A stretch of 64,000 nucleotides of DNA from an uncultured Flavobacteriales bacterium (GTDB lineage: Bacteria; Bacteroidota; Bacteroidia; Flavobacteriales_G; Salibacteraceae), in the NCBI GenBank assembly GCA_937121175.1, contig CAKZKD010000002.1:372001-436000 (forward strand), read 5' to 3'. How positions within the stretch are numbered: position 1 is the stretch's first letter; each line of letters opens with the position of its first letter. Below the pieces are notes generated by a model. The model did no database searches. It worked only from the letters and a program-made list of their open reading frames with translations, and had not been told where the DNA came from. Positions 56,842 to 64,000 of the stretch are shown here, piece by piece. A program made the position numbers and the translations under genes.

Positions 56842-57401
56842 TTGATGTAGTTTCTGATAAGTGCTTCTGCTTTATCAACAGCGGTTTCCAGTACTTTGTT
56901 TTCTAAAATAACGTCAAATCGTTTGGAGTAACTTAACTCTTCGGTTGATTTTTTGAGTCGCATTTGAATTTTTTCTTCGCTTTCTGTTTTCCGTCCTCGC
57001 AGTCTTCGTTCCAATTCTTCTGGACTTGGCGGCATTACAAAAATGGCCATTGCGTCGTCTTCAAAATATTTCTTCAAGTTCAAACCTCCAATAACGTCCA
57101 CGTCGAATATGACGGTTTTTCCTTCAGCCCAAATTCCGTCTATTTCAGATTTTAAGGTTCCATAAAATTGGTCGGGATAAACTTCTTCATGCTCAATAAA
57201 ATCGCCTTTAGAAATGCGATTTCTGAACTCATCTGGAGATAAAAACCAATAATCTTCACCGTGAATTTCTTCGCCCCTCTTAGCTCTGCTGGTTGCGGAA
57301 ACAGAAAAGGAAAGTGCATCCATTCTTTCCAGCAGTGCATGCACTATTGAGGTTTTGCCAGCACCAGAAGGAGCAGAGAATATGATGGCTTTATTTGACA
57401 T
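56838..57401 (-). CDS. gmk: Guanylate kinase
   Basis: 187 residues. P-loop 'SAPSGAGKTSIV' (10-17), GMP-binding 'SRAKRGEEIHGEDYWF' and 'IFDVDVIGG' are typical. It converts GMP to GDP. It follows the YicC gene by 3 bp and overlaps nadD by 4 bp. Confidence 0.97.
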   Translation of the reverse strand: MSNKAIIFSAPSGAGKTSIVHALLERMDALSFSVSATSRAKRGEEIHGEDYWFLSPDEFRNRISKGDFIEHEEVYPDQFYGTLKSEIDGIWAEGKTVIFDVDVIGGLNLKKYFEDDAMAIFVMPPSPEELERRLRGRKTESEEKIQMRLKKSTEELSYSKRFDVILENKVLETAVDKAEALIRNYIK

Positions 57402-57404
57402 GAA

Positions 57405-58280
57405 TTACAGTACGTTTAATACTTGCTCTTTTATCTTTTCGAGTTCGTCTTTCATTTCAACTACGCAACGTTGCATTTCTGCATGGTTTGCCTTTGAGCC
57501 AATGGTGTTGATTTCACGACCCATTTCTTGCCCGATAAAGCCAAGTTTTTTCCCTTGACCCGTTTTACCATTCATGGTATTAGTGAAATACTCAAGGTGA
57601 GCATCCAGTCGAACTTGTTCTTCTGTAATGTCTAATTTTTCTAGATAGTAAATCAGTTCTTGTTCAAATCGGTTAGAATCGAAAACGTCGTTATCTGTTT
57701 TCATATCCTCAAACTTGGCCAGCAATTTTTCTTTTTTATTGTCAATTCTAGTTGGGGCAATTTCCATCACCTTTTTCAATCGGTCGCCAATAATATCTAT
57801 TCGTTTAGTTAGGTCTTTTTCAAGCTGAGCGCCTTCGTCTTTTCTAAATTCAACACAAGCATCCAAAGCAACATCAATAACTTCTGATATGGCTTTATAT
57901 TCATTTTCGTCAAACTCATTTTTTTCAGTTTCCATAATGTTGGGTAACCGCATGAGCATACCCAAATAATCGTCAGAAGACTTGCCAATTTCACCTTCAA
58001 TAGCTTGTAATTGTTGGTGGTATTCTACAACCAATTCTGTATTGATTTTAGCTGGGTTTTGTTTTTCTGAAGATTCTAAACTCAGTGCGAAGTCAATTTT
58101 ACCACGTTCTAGTTTAGCAGCAATTTTGTTGCGAATTTCCAATTCTTTTTCGCGATAAGAGCCTGGAACTCGCATTTTGGTATCGTTCATTTTAGAGTTC
58201 AAGGTTTTTACTTCAACAGAGATTTTAGTTCCGTTAAACTCTTTGCTCGCCTTACCAAATCCAGTCATGGATAAAATCAT
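57405..58280 (-). CDS. YicC family endoribonuclease-related protein
   Basis: About 291 residues from 'MILSMTGFG'; the family starts with MIxSMTGFG, so an ATG 18 bp upstream is not used. The C-terminal DUF1732 region ends 'GQEMGREINTIGSKANHAEM', nearly invariant in the family. YicC proteins are reported to affect RNA turnover and stationary phase. First gene of the gmk-nadD operon. Confidence 0.93.
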   Translation of the reverse strand: MILSMTGFGKASKEFNGTKISVEVKTLNSKMNDTKMRVPGSYREKELEIRNKIAAKLERGKIDFALSLESSEKQNPAKINTELVVEYHQQLQAIEGEIGKSSDDYLGMLMRLPNIMETEKNEFDENEYKAISEVIDVALDACVEFRKDEGAQLEKDLTKRIDIIGDRLKKVMEIAPTRIDNKKEKLLAKFEDMKTDNDVFDSNRFEQELIYYLEKLDITEEQVRLDAHLEYFTNTMNGKTGQGKKLGFIGQEMGREINTIGSKANHAEMQRCVVEMKDELEKIKEQVLNVL

Positions 58281-58317
58281 ACAGAAAAATTTTGGCAAAT
58301 GTAATAAAGCCTAGTGC

Positions 58318-59202
58318 TTAGCTAAATCGTTTGCTTACAATATACACCCCAGAAAAGATGAGGACAGTTCCCACCACCTTTACCAATGTAATTTCGTCTT
58401 TGCCCATTAATATTGCGAAAAGTGCAGCCAGCACAGGTTGGGTATATATGTAGGTGCTAACCGTTGATGGTTGCAAATTTTTAAGAGCAAAAATGTTGAG
58501 CAGGTATGCAAAAAAGGTCGTAAAAACGACTACAAAACCGGTTTCGAGCCAAATGGTGCTTGAAAATGTTGACCATTCTATCTCAGAAAACTGGTTGAAA
58601 CCAAAGGGCAAAACGTAAATTAATCCAAAAGTGAAGGCCCATTTTATTACCGTAAGGGGTTGGTATTTCGACATTAAAGGCTTCACCAATACCAAGTAAA
58701 TACCATAGGATAGTGCGTTTATAAATACCATTACATCACCAGGCCACGTTGAGGCATCAAATGTAAAGTCGGCCTTAAAAACAATGATGAGTAATGCACC
58801 GATGATGCCTAAAGTAAGTCCTATTAATTTGTATTTCGTTATTGCTTCATGAAGAATAATTGAAGCTGCAATAATTACCAGTATTGGATTTGAGGTCATA
58901 ATGATGGCAGCATTTATGGGAGTGGTTATACTTAGCCCGCTAAAAAACAGCAATTGATTAATGGCAACGCCAAAAAGTCCACAAAGTGCAATTCTAGGCC
59001 AATCTTTTCGGTCGATTTTTTCGTTGCTAACCAAACTATGCACTAACCAAAAAAGTAAAAAAGCTCCGAGTACACGTAAAAGAATGAAACCAAGAGGTTT
59101 TATAAATTCAGGCATCACATCCTTGGCTACAGAGTAATTAATTCCATAAATGAGGTTGGCTCCAAATAAAGCCAAATGAGCTTTTATATTTGCATTCTTC
59201 AC
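58318..59202 (-). CDS. EamA-type DMT family transporter
   Basis: 294 residues with ten hydrophobic helices arranged as two EamA repeats of five; the second repeat ends 'YIYTQPVLAALFAILMGKDE', a typical motif. It probably exports amino acids or other metabolites; substrate unknown. Divergent from the HMA gene with 66 bp between them. Confidence 0.88.
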   Translation of the reverse strand: MKNANIKAHLALFGANLIYGINYSVAKDVMPEFIKPLGFILLRVLGAFLLFWLVHSLVSNEKIDRKDWPRIALCGLFGVAINQLLFFSGLSITTPINAAIIMTSNPILVIIAASIILHEAITKYKLIGLTLGIIGALLIIVFKADFTFDASTWPGDVMVFINALSYGIYLVLVKPLMSKYQPLTVIKWAFTFGLIYVLPFGFNQFSEIEWSTFSSTIWLETGFVVVFTTFFAYLLNIFALKNLQPSTVSTYIYTQPVLAALFAILMGKDEITLVKVVGTVLIFSGVYIVSKRFS

Positions 59203-59268
59203 AATTGCGAAGTTGTAATTTTATTGCACGCTTTTTGTTTAGAGAGGTTGAACTTTTAAATAAAATAA

Positions 59269-59613
59269 ATGAAACTAGTTGTAGCATTAATCGGAACAAT
59301 CCTTATTTCTACCTTAACCTTTGGTCAGAAAAAAGGAACGGTGGAAACCAAAATGCATGTCGAGGGTATTTGTGGAATGTGCGAAACCCGAATCGAAGAG
59401 ACCGTAAATTTCTCAAAAGGAATTAAGTCTGCTGAATGGGATAAAGAAACAGGAACACTTACGGTCGTTTATAAAGAAGGTAAGACAACTCCTCAGAAAA
59501 TTGGCGAACTATTGGCGAAAGCAGGGCATGACAATGAGTATGCTAAAGCAACCGATAAGGAATACGAGAAATTATCGAATTGTTGTCGTTACAAAACGCA
59601 GGAAAAACACTAA
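59269..59613 (+). CDS. Secreted heavy-metal-associated (HMA) domain protein
   Basis: 114 residues. Signal peptide (about 1-19), then one HMA domain with the metal site 'GICGMCETRIE' (Cys35 and Cys38) and a Cys-Cys near the C-terminus ('SNCCRYK'). It is a periplasmic copper-type carrier by family. In many Bacteroidota this kind of gene stands next to HYC_CC_PP and its TonB receptor; here those are 45 kb away at 13.2-15.9 kb. Confidence 0.88.
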   Translation: MKLVVALIGTILISTLTFGQKKGTVETKMHVEGICGMCETRIEETVNFSKGIKSAEWDKETGTLTVVYKEGKTTPQKIGELLAKAGHDNEYAKATDKEYEKLSNCCRYKTQEKH

Positions 59614-59646
59614 TTAAAGAGCAGCCTTGAGCTGCTCTAAATTTTT
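59614..59646 (+). terminator. Terminator of the HMA gene, inside the 3' end of the convergent gene
   Basis: AGAGCAGC (59618-59625) / GCTGCTCT (59631-59638) with loop CTTGA, followed by T5. It lies directly after the HMA stop and codes, on the other strand, for the last residues of the ArsC/Spx-like protein. Confidence 0.8.
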
Positions 59647-59964
59647 CTTAGCGTTTCCAATAAATATGTTGGTGTCTAATAAAACGACTGGCCTTTTCAA
59701 AAATGTGTATTCATCCAAAATCAATTCTTTATAATCTCTTTCGGTAAGTGTTTTTTCTCCAAGATTCCTAGCTTTAAATTGCATAGATCTTCTTGAAAAA
59801 AGTTCCTCATAGTTTCCAGCCAAATCGTGCATTTGCTCCAATTGCTCCCTCGTTATTTTATTAGTTTTGATGTCTTGAAATTCAAAATTTTTTGATTTCA
59901 AATCAAGGTCGTTAATTATTCGTTTGCACGTGCTGCAGGTAGATAAATAGTACACTTTGTTCAT
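59614..59964 (-). CDS. ArsC/Spx-like glutaredoxin-fold protein
   Basis: 116 residues. The N-terminal 'YYLSTCSTCKRIINDL' has the CxxC pair (Cys10, Cys13), and 'LFSRRSMQFKA' and 'LKRPVVLL' match the arsenate reductase/Spx fold. It may be an arsenate reductase-like reductase (YffB type) rather than a Spx transcription regulator; the sequence alone does not decide. Its last codons contain the terminator of the convergent HMA gene. Confidence 0.85.
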   Translation of the reverse strand: MNKVYYLSTCSTCKRIINDLDLKSKNFEFQDIKTNKITREQLEQMHDLAGNYEELFSRRSMQFKARNLGEKTLTERDYKELILDEYTFLKRPVVLLDTNIFIGNAKKNLEQLKAAL

Positions 59965-59993
59965 AGCATCAAAAATACAATTAGAAGTTTAGT

Positions 59994-61079
59994 TTGGCTA
60001 ATTCGAAACGTAAATCCCCAGTAAGACAACTACTCAGCCCACAGCGGATTTTTATCCCCGTGGTTATTGGATTGGCAGTGGCGGTTTGGCTACTCTGGGA
60101 CGAGTTCGATATAGACACCATTAGTCAAATATCTTGGGGATGGTCGTCCGCTTTTTGGCTTTTTTGCGCGTTAATAATGGTTGCCACTCGTGACTTGGGA
60201 TACATGTATCGAATTCGTGTACTAACCGATAAGGAAATTAAGTGGCGCAATAGTTTTGATGTGATTATGCTTTGGGAATTTGCCTCCGCCATTAGCCCCA
60301 GTGTTGTTGGGGGTTCCGCAATTGCCTTGTTCATTGTAAACCGCGAAGGAATTAGCCTTGGCAGAAGTACGGCTGTGGTTATGGTCACTGCATTTTTGGA
60401 TGAGCTGTTCTATATTCTTATGGTGCCTTTGGTGCTTTTTATGGTTGGTACAAGTGATTTGTTTCCCACCAACCTCCAAAAGGAACTATTTGGAATGAGT
60501 TTGGGCGCAAAACAAATCTTCTATGTAGGTTACGGTTTTATTGTTGTACTGACTACATTAATCCTAACAGCAATATTTTTCGCTCCAAATGCCACCAAAA
60601 AGGTGTTGGTAAAAGTTACGTTCTTGAACTTCTTAAAATTTTGGAGGGCAGATGCCATTCAAACCGGAAACGACATTATTACTACCAGCCGCGAATTGAG
60701 GGATAAACCTTGGCCTTTTTGGGCTAAAGCATTTGGCGCAACTTTATTCAGTTGGACTGCACGGTTTTGGGTGGTCAATTTTTTAATTCTAGCAGTAGGC
60801 GCGCTGACCTTCAATGAACATATGATGGTTTATGCAAGGCAATTGGTAATGTGGGTAATAATGCTCATAAGTCCAACACCTGGAGGAACAGGTGTAGCCG
60901 AATACATGTTTGGTGAGTTTTTAGGGCTTTATATTAGAGACGGCTTCGCAGGCGTAATTGCGTTGCTTTGGCGCCTATTTACTTATTACCCATACCTGTT
61001 TATTGGCATAATTGTATTGCCAGGATGGATTCGAAGGGTTTACCTGAAAAGGAAACTCATTACGTTCAAAAAAGTGTAG
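59994..61079 (+). CDS. YbhN/UPF0104 family membrane protein (lysylphosphatidylglycerol synthase transmembrane type)
   Basis: 361 residues with a TTG start, the first start in frame after the upstream gene; the basic N-terminus 'ANSKRKSPVRQ' precedes about eight transmembrane helices. 'ATRDLGYMYRIR', 'ISPSVVGGSAIALFIV' and 'SPTPGGTGVAEY' are hallmarks of the family. Proposed role: lipid flippase or transfer; no catalytic synthase domain is present. Confidence 0.85.
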   Translation: MANSKRKSPVRQLLSPQRIFIPVVIGLAVAVWLLWDEFDIDTISQISWGWSSAFWLFCALIMVATRDLGYMYRIRVLTDKEIKWRNSFDVIMLWEFASAISPSVVGGSAIALFIVNREGISLGRSTAVVMVTAFLDELFYILMVPLVLFMVGTSDLFPTNLQKELFGMSLGAKQIFYVGYGFIVVLTTLILTAIFFAPNATKKVLVKVTFLNFLKFWRADAIQTGNDIITTSRELRDKPWPFWAKAFGATLFSWTARFWVVNFLILAVGALTFNEHMMVYARQLVMWVIMLISPTPGGTGVAEYMFGEFLGLYIRDGFAGVIALLWRLFTYYPYLFIGIIVLPGWIRRVYLKRKLITFKKV

Positions 61080-61083
61080 CGAG

Positions 61084-62901
61084 CTATTTCTTCGTAAGGT
61101 GCTCTAATGCTGCATTATAATCAATCCGCTCACCATCTGCTATTCCGATCAAAAAAGCACCTTCTATACCTTTAGACTTTACTAAAGACAAGGTCTGTTC
61201 TGCTTCTGATTGAGAGATTGTTTCACCAGTATAATATCGAACCGGAGTTCCTTGAATAACTTTTATATCCAATTGTAATTTATGTTCATACTTCGCCAAC
61301 TCATAAATTGGATCGGCTGCTGTAAGGTTTGCGCCTACTTGCACACCAAGAAATACTTGGCTTTTATTTTTTAATCGCGGTGATTTAGTTTTAGCGACAA
61401 CAACTGTCGCAGGTGCACCGTTTCCTACTCCGCCAGACGAAGCCGTACCGTTTTCAATTTTGCGTGCTTCCCCAATACCCACTTTTTTTCCATTTGCATA
61501 GGCTACAATAAATGCATCAGTAACCCCTTTTTTGAATACTCGGTTTTTGGTGTTGATAGCTTCGTTTAAGCTGCTAAACCTACCTACTCTAAACTTGTTC
61601 AGTCCACCTTCTTCATAAATGTAAAAGTCTTCATTTAAAGTTGATAGAGTTGAAGGAGGTATCGCAGTTGAACCAGCAGCAACTTGAACAGCGTAGTACA
61701 ATTCTTTTGGCTCTAGTTTTATTTTGGGCGCAGGCAATACTGCCGGCGCAGTAGGAGGGCTAACCTCTAATTCTGGGTCTGGTAATGGTATTTGCTCAAC
61801 AATTGGTTCAGGTTCAACTTTAGAGCTATCCACCTTAGTTTCTGCTACAACTTTTGGTTCAACTTCTGCTACAACAGGAATAGTATCAGGTACTTCTATT
61901 GTCACCATAGTGTCTATAATTACAGGCTGAGGTTTTTCTGTAGTAACAATGGTATCCATAACGGGTTCTGGTACTTCTACTGATACTACAGTATCCATAA
62001 TTACCGGTACGGGCTTTTCCAAAGTAACAACAGTGTCCAAAGCGGGTGCTGGTACTTCTACGGTCACTACTGTGTCCATAACAACTGGTTCTGAGGTCGG
62101 TTCGGGGGTTGGTTCGGGGGTTGGTTCCGGTATCGTGTCCTCAATAATTACAGCTGCAGTTTGAGCTATTAACTCAGGTTTCGGAAGCTCATTTGTCGCT
62201 ACTTGAGCAACCGTATCAATGGACTCTTCGACTGCAACAGTAGTAACGCTCGATACCGTATCCATAATTTCAGAGACTGCTGGCGCGGGCTCCTCAACGG
62301 GTTCAATTACTTCTGCAACGGTATCTTCCTTTGTAACAAGAACTGGAACTACTTCAGCAACAACCGAATCTTTTGGTTCTTTCTTTTCTTCTTTTTTCTC
62401 TTCTTCTTTCTCAACAGGTTTTGGTTTTGCCGCCTTGCACGGGTCGTAAATGTATTTTGAAAAATCACTGATTAAGCTATGCAGTTTGTCCACATTGGTT
62501 TGTAACGAAGCATATTGGTCGGCCTTCTGCTTACTTATGTCAACGCTTTCCGCGCGCTTAATCCAATATTTTAGTTCAATAATTTTTTGATTCACCAGGT
62601 TAAAATCAAATGCTTCGCACGCACATTCTTTTCTCAATGAAAGTTGAGTAATGCTATGACTCATGAGGTCAGATTGTTTGTGTGCTGATTTTATCAAACG
62701 AAAAATTTTATCATCGGTGCTTTTGTTTTTTTCATCAGCAGCGGTTGCGGTCAAAGCTTTACATGCATCAATGTCCTCAACAATACTTTTCATTTGATCT
62801 TGAACAATGCTCAATTCGGCATCAAACATGTCGCAAGCCTCAGCATTGAATCCAATGGAAACCAAACATGCCATTATGAAAGGGGTAATTATCTTACGCA
62901 T
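61084..62901 (-). CDS. SPOR-type protein with Pro-rich tandem repeats
   Basis: 605 residues. Signal peptide (about 1-22); a helical N-domain with conserved Cys (about 23-170, 'CACEAFDF'); a long acidic Pro/Val-rich region (about 175-395) with 'EPTPEPTPEP' and near-perfect 14-16-residue repeats 'MDTVVTVEVPxP'; and two SPOR-like domains at the C-terminus (about 400-475 and 520-600; 'YYAVQVAAG', 'FLGVQVGAN', each followed by 'FRVGRFSSLNEA' or 'VRYYTGETISQSEA'). SPOR domains bind denuded peptidoglycan at division sites. A tethered protein for septum or cell-wall work is the best guess. Confidence 0.82.
   Translation of the reverse strand: MRKIITPFIMACLVSIGFNAEACDMFDAELSIVQDQMKSIVEDIDACKALTATAADEKNKSTDDKIFRLIKSAHKQSDLMSHSITQLSLRKECACEAFDFNLVNQKIIELKYWIKRAESVDISKQKADQYASLQTNVDKLHSLISDFSKYIYDPCKAAKPKPVEKEEEKKEEKKEPKDSVVAEVVPVLVTKEDTVAEVIEPVEEPAPAVSEIMDTVSSVTTVAVEESIDTVAQVATNELPKPELIAQTAAVIIEDTIPEPTPEPTPEPTSEPVVMDTVVTVEVPAPALDTVVTLEKPVPVIMDTVVSVEVPEPVMDTIVTTEKPQPVIIDTMVTIEVPDTIPVVAEVEPKVVAETKVDSSKVEPEPIVEQIPLPDPELEVSPPTAPAVLPAPKIKLEPKELYYAVQVAAGSTAIPPSTLSTLNEDFYIYEEGGLNKFRVGRFSSLNEAINTKNRVFKKGVTDAFIVAYANGKKVGIGEARKIENGTASSGGVGNGAPATVVVAKTKSPRLKNKSQVFLGVQVGANLTAADPIYELAKYEHKLQLDIKVIQGTPVRYYTGETISQSEAEQTLSLVKSKGIEGAFLIGIADGERIDYNAALEHLTKK
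61889..62086 (-). repeat. Tandem repeats coding for MDTVVxVEVP units
   Basis: About six units of 42-48 bp within the SPOR gene, alternating two types: VEVP-ending and EKP-ending. The DNA repeats are similar enough to allow slipped-strand changes in unit number. Confidence 0.75.
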
Positions 62902-63068
62902 AAATTATTCATTGATTTATTCAAATGTATTTAATTCTTTAAGTCCAGCATTAATGCCAACAGTCAAGTTAGGGTAGATGGTGTATTCAACAACACTTAT
63001 TGAATAAGTCTCTTCATCAATACAATTAGCCCAAACCTATTGAACCACATTTGTACAAAACAAATACT

Positions 63069-63485
63069 ATGCGTGCTTTAGCCTTACTTCTTTTTATTCT
63101 AGTTTCAAATTCTAGTGTAGCCCAAGATTGTTACTCAAAATATCGAAAAGCGTTTTCGGAAAGAGGCGCTCTTGAAGTCACTGATAGCACTTATGAGGGT
63201 GTAATTATTGCCATTAGAGAGGGTAATGAAACGAGTTGCTATTTAGGCAAGGTTTCAGTGAAATCTGGAAAAGTAGTCTTGGACAATTTCTATATTTCCT
63301 TGGAGGATGATACTCATGAAAACTTAGGTCCAAGGTTCAAAAACTTGAAACCAGTAGAAATAAAGGATGGAATTTCTCAGATAATAATTGACAAGAGAGA
63401 CAATTTATACAACGTAATTTTTCTAGATCACTTAAAACCAAAGAAAAAAGGGTTTAAAAAGGCCCCAGATTTCGATTTAAATTAA
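63069..63485 (+). CDS. Small secreted protein of unknown function
   Basis: About 138 residues from 'MRALALLLFIL', which opens the signal peptide; an in-frame TTG upstream adds six residues before it. The signal ends 'SSVAQ'. The mature part is mixed alpha/beta with 'YSKYRKAFSERGALEVTDSTY' spread over the first 25 residues and a Lys-rich end; no known motif. It converges on the gene leaving the window, overlapping it by 4 bp. Confidence 0.65.
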   Translation: MRALALLLFILVSNSSVAQDCYSKYRKAFSERGALEVTDSTYEGVIIAIREGNETSCYLGKVSVKSGKVVLDNFYISLEDDTHENLGPRFKNLKPVEIKDGISQIIIDKRDNLYNVIFLDHLKPKKKGFKKAPDFDLN

Positions 63486-64000
63486 CGTTCCGAAAGTCGG
63501 TCAATGACCACTTGGTTGGTCTCCTTTTTCAGTACTTCCTCAATATTTGCGTTGATTGCATCTAAACGCATTTGGTACTCCTCTAGCATTGCAGTTTGCT
63601 CGGCAGTTGCTGTTTCGGTTTGTTGTATTTGTTTTTCTTTCAACTCAACGTCTTCTTTCGCTGATTTATAAAAATCTACAAGACTCTTTGAAGCTGAATA
63701 TTTTATCCAGTTTGAGCGAGAATTCAGTAATTCTGTTTTGAAGGTTGAATAGCTATCGATGAGCAATGAAGTGACATCATGTCTAATGACAAACTCGCTA
63801 TAGTTATAAAGGAAGTTTGCTTTTTTGTATGCGCCTATCTTGTTTAAATTCTTTTTAAAGAAGGCGATTTGGTCAATGGAACCGAAAGTTGAATACGCTT
63901 TAGAAATGGCTAAAATTAGCTCTTCATTTTGATCAGTTTCATGATCCGAGCAGAGCTTAAGAACTTCAGTCGTATCTTTTGCTTCTACACCCGTTTTTAT
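63482..64000 (-). CDS. 3' part of a gene that leaves the window (helical protein)
   Basis: The frame is open from 63482 to the window edge (about 172 residues read), so the gene begins beyond 64000; an internal TTG at 63766 is not the true start. The fragment is helical throughout and ends in a coiled-coil-like 'KEKQIQQTETATAEQTAMLE' stretch. The 'LYNYSEFVIRH' and 'WIKYSASKSLVDFYKSAKED' segments resemble HEAT-like C-terminal regions of M1-type aminopeptidases in Bacteroidota, but this is a weak impression only. Confidence 0.6.
   Translation of the reverse strand: MKTGVEAKDTTEVLKLCSDHETDQNEELILAISKAYSTFGSIDQIAFFKKNLNKIGAYKKANFLYNYSEFVIRHDVTSLLIDSYSTFKTELLNSRSNWIKYSASKSLVDFYKSAKEDVELKEKQIQQTETATAEQTAMLEEYQMRLDAINANIEEVLKKETNQVVIDRLSER

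Noticed and set aside
61889-62086. CRISPR array
   Set aside because: The repeats are in frame, of unequal sequence and without unique spacers; they code for protein repeats.

Overview
This window is chromosomal DNA from a member of the Bacteroidota, most likely a marine-type Flavobacteriales/Cryomorphaceae-like bacterium. The evidence is low GC, a set of proteins typical of the phylum (PpiD-type SurA chaperone, LptC, DUF4292, DUF3109, Cys-rich HYC_CC_PP-type protein, TonB receptors with a carboxypeptidase-like N-domain, three proteins with type IX secretion (T9SS) 'YPNP' sorting domains), promoter-like TAnnTTTG -7 boxes with short leaders, and scattered hairpin-bearing intergenic repeats. No prophage, transposase, rRNA or CRISPR array is visible. 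Family calls are from reading the translated sequence, without database searches.

Layout. 1-9.4 kb: end of a TonB receptor gene (+), then a long minus-strand envelope cluster coaX - porin-like - TPR - lptC - small membrane protein - CNNM/CBS protein - ppiD - PKD lipoprotein. A 34-bp perfect palindrome followed by T7 sits inside the lptC signal-peptide codons. 9.5 kb: tRNA-Phe(GAA), its terminator, and a displaced second copy of the tRNA 3' end plus terminator. 9.7-16.5 kb: PorE-like OmpA protein, cyclase and Nfu on the minus strand; Cys-rich protein, TonB receptor and Hsp20 on the plus strand. 16.5-20.8 kb: a minus-strand trio of an unknown secreted protein, a predicted beta-barrel and a secreted serine protease. 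21-27.8 kb (+): sugar nucleotidyltransferase - TPR lipoprotein - DUF4292 - EnvC, then a long PurF-like amidotransferase. 27.8-33.2 kb (-): PLP dehydratase - EGF-like lipoprotein - dut - flippase, and tilS with a small membrane gene. 33.2-38.1 kb (+): DUF3109, an 808-bp gene-free stretch, nrdB-nrdA. 38.2-43.1 kb (+): Ycf48-like T9SS protein, serine hydrolase, ogt, beta-helix-like T9SS protein; then a CPBP protease (-).

44.2-53.5 kb (+) is the most unusual part: five tandem genes for secreted proteins share an almost identical N-terminal module (about 120 residues) and, in four of them, an identical C-terminal tail, but have unrelated or strongly diverged middles. A sixth gene with a T9SS sorting domain closes the set. 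Genes three and five share an exact 348-bp repeat, and gene four is a nucleotide mosaic of its neighbours. This suggests ongoing recombination or gene conversion that could vary surface proteins. It is followed by 356 bp of intergenic repeats, including a MITE-like element with inverted ends.

53.8-64 kb: DASS transporter, lipoprotein, the yicC-gmk-nadD operon, EamA transporter, secreted HMA (metal-binding) protein, ArsC/Spx-like protein, YbhN-like membrane protein, a SPOR-type repeat protein, a small secreted protein, and the 3' end of a gene that leaves the window.
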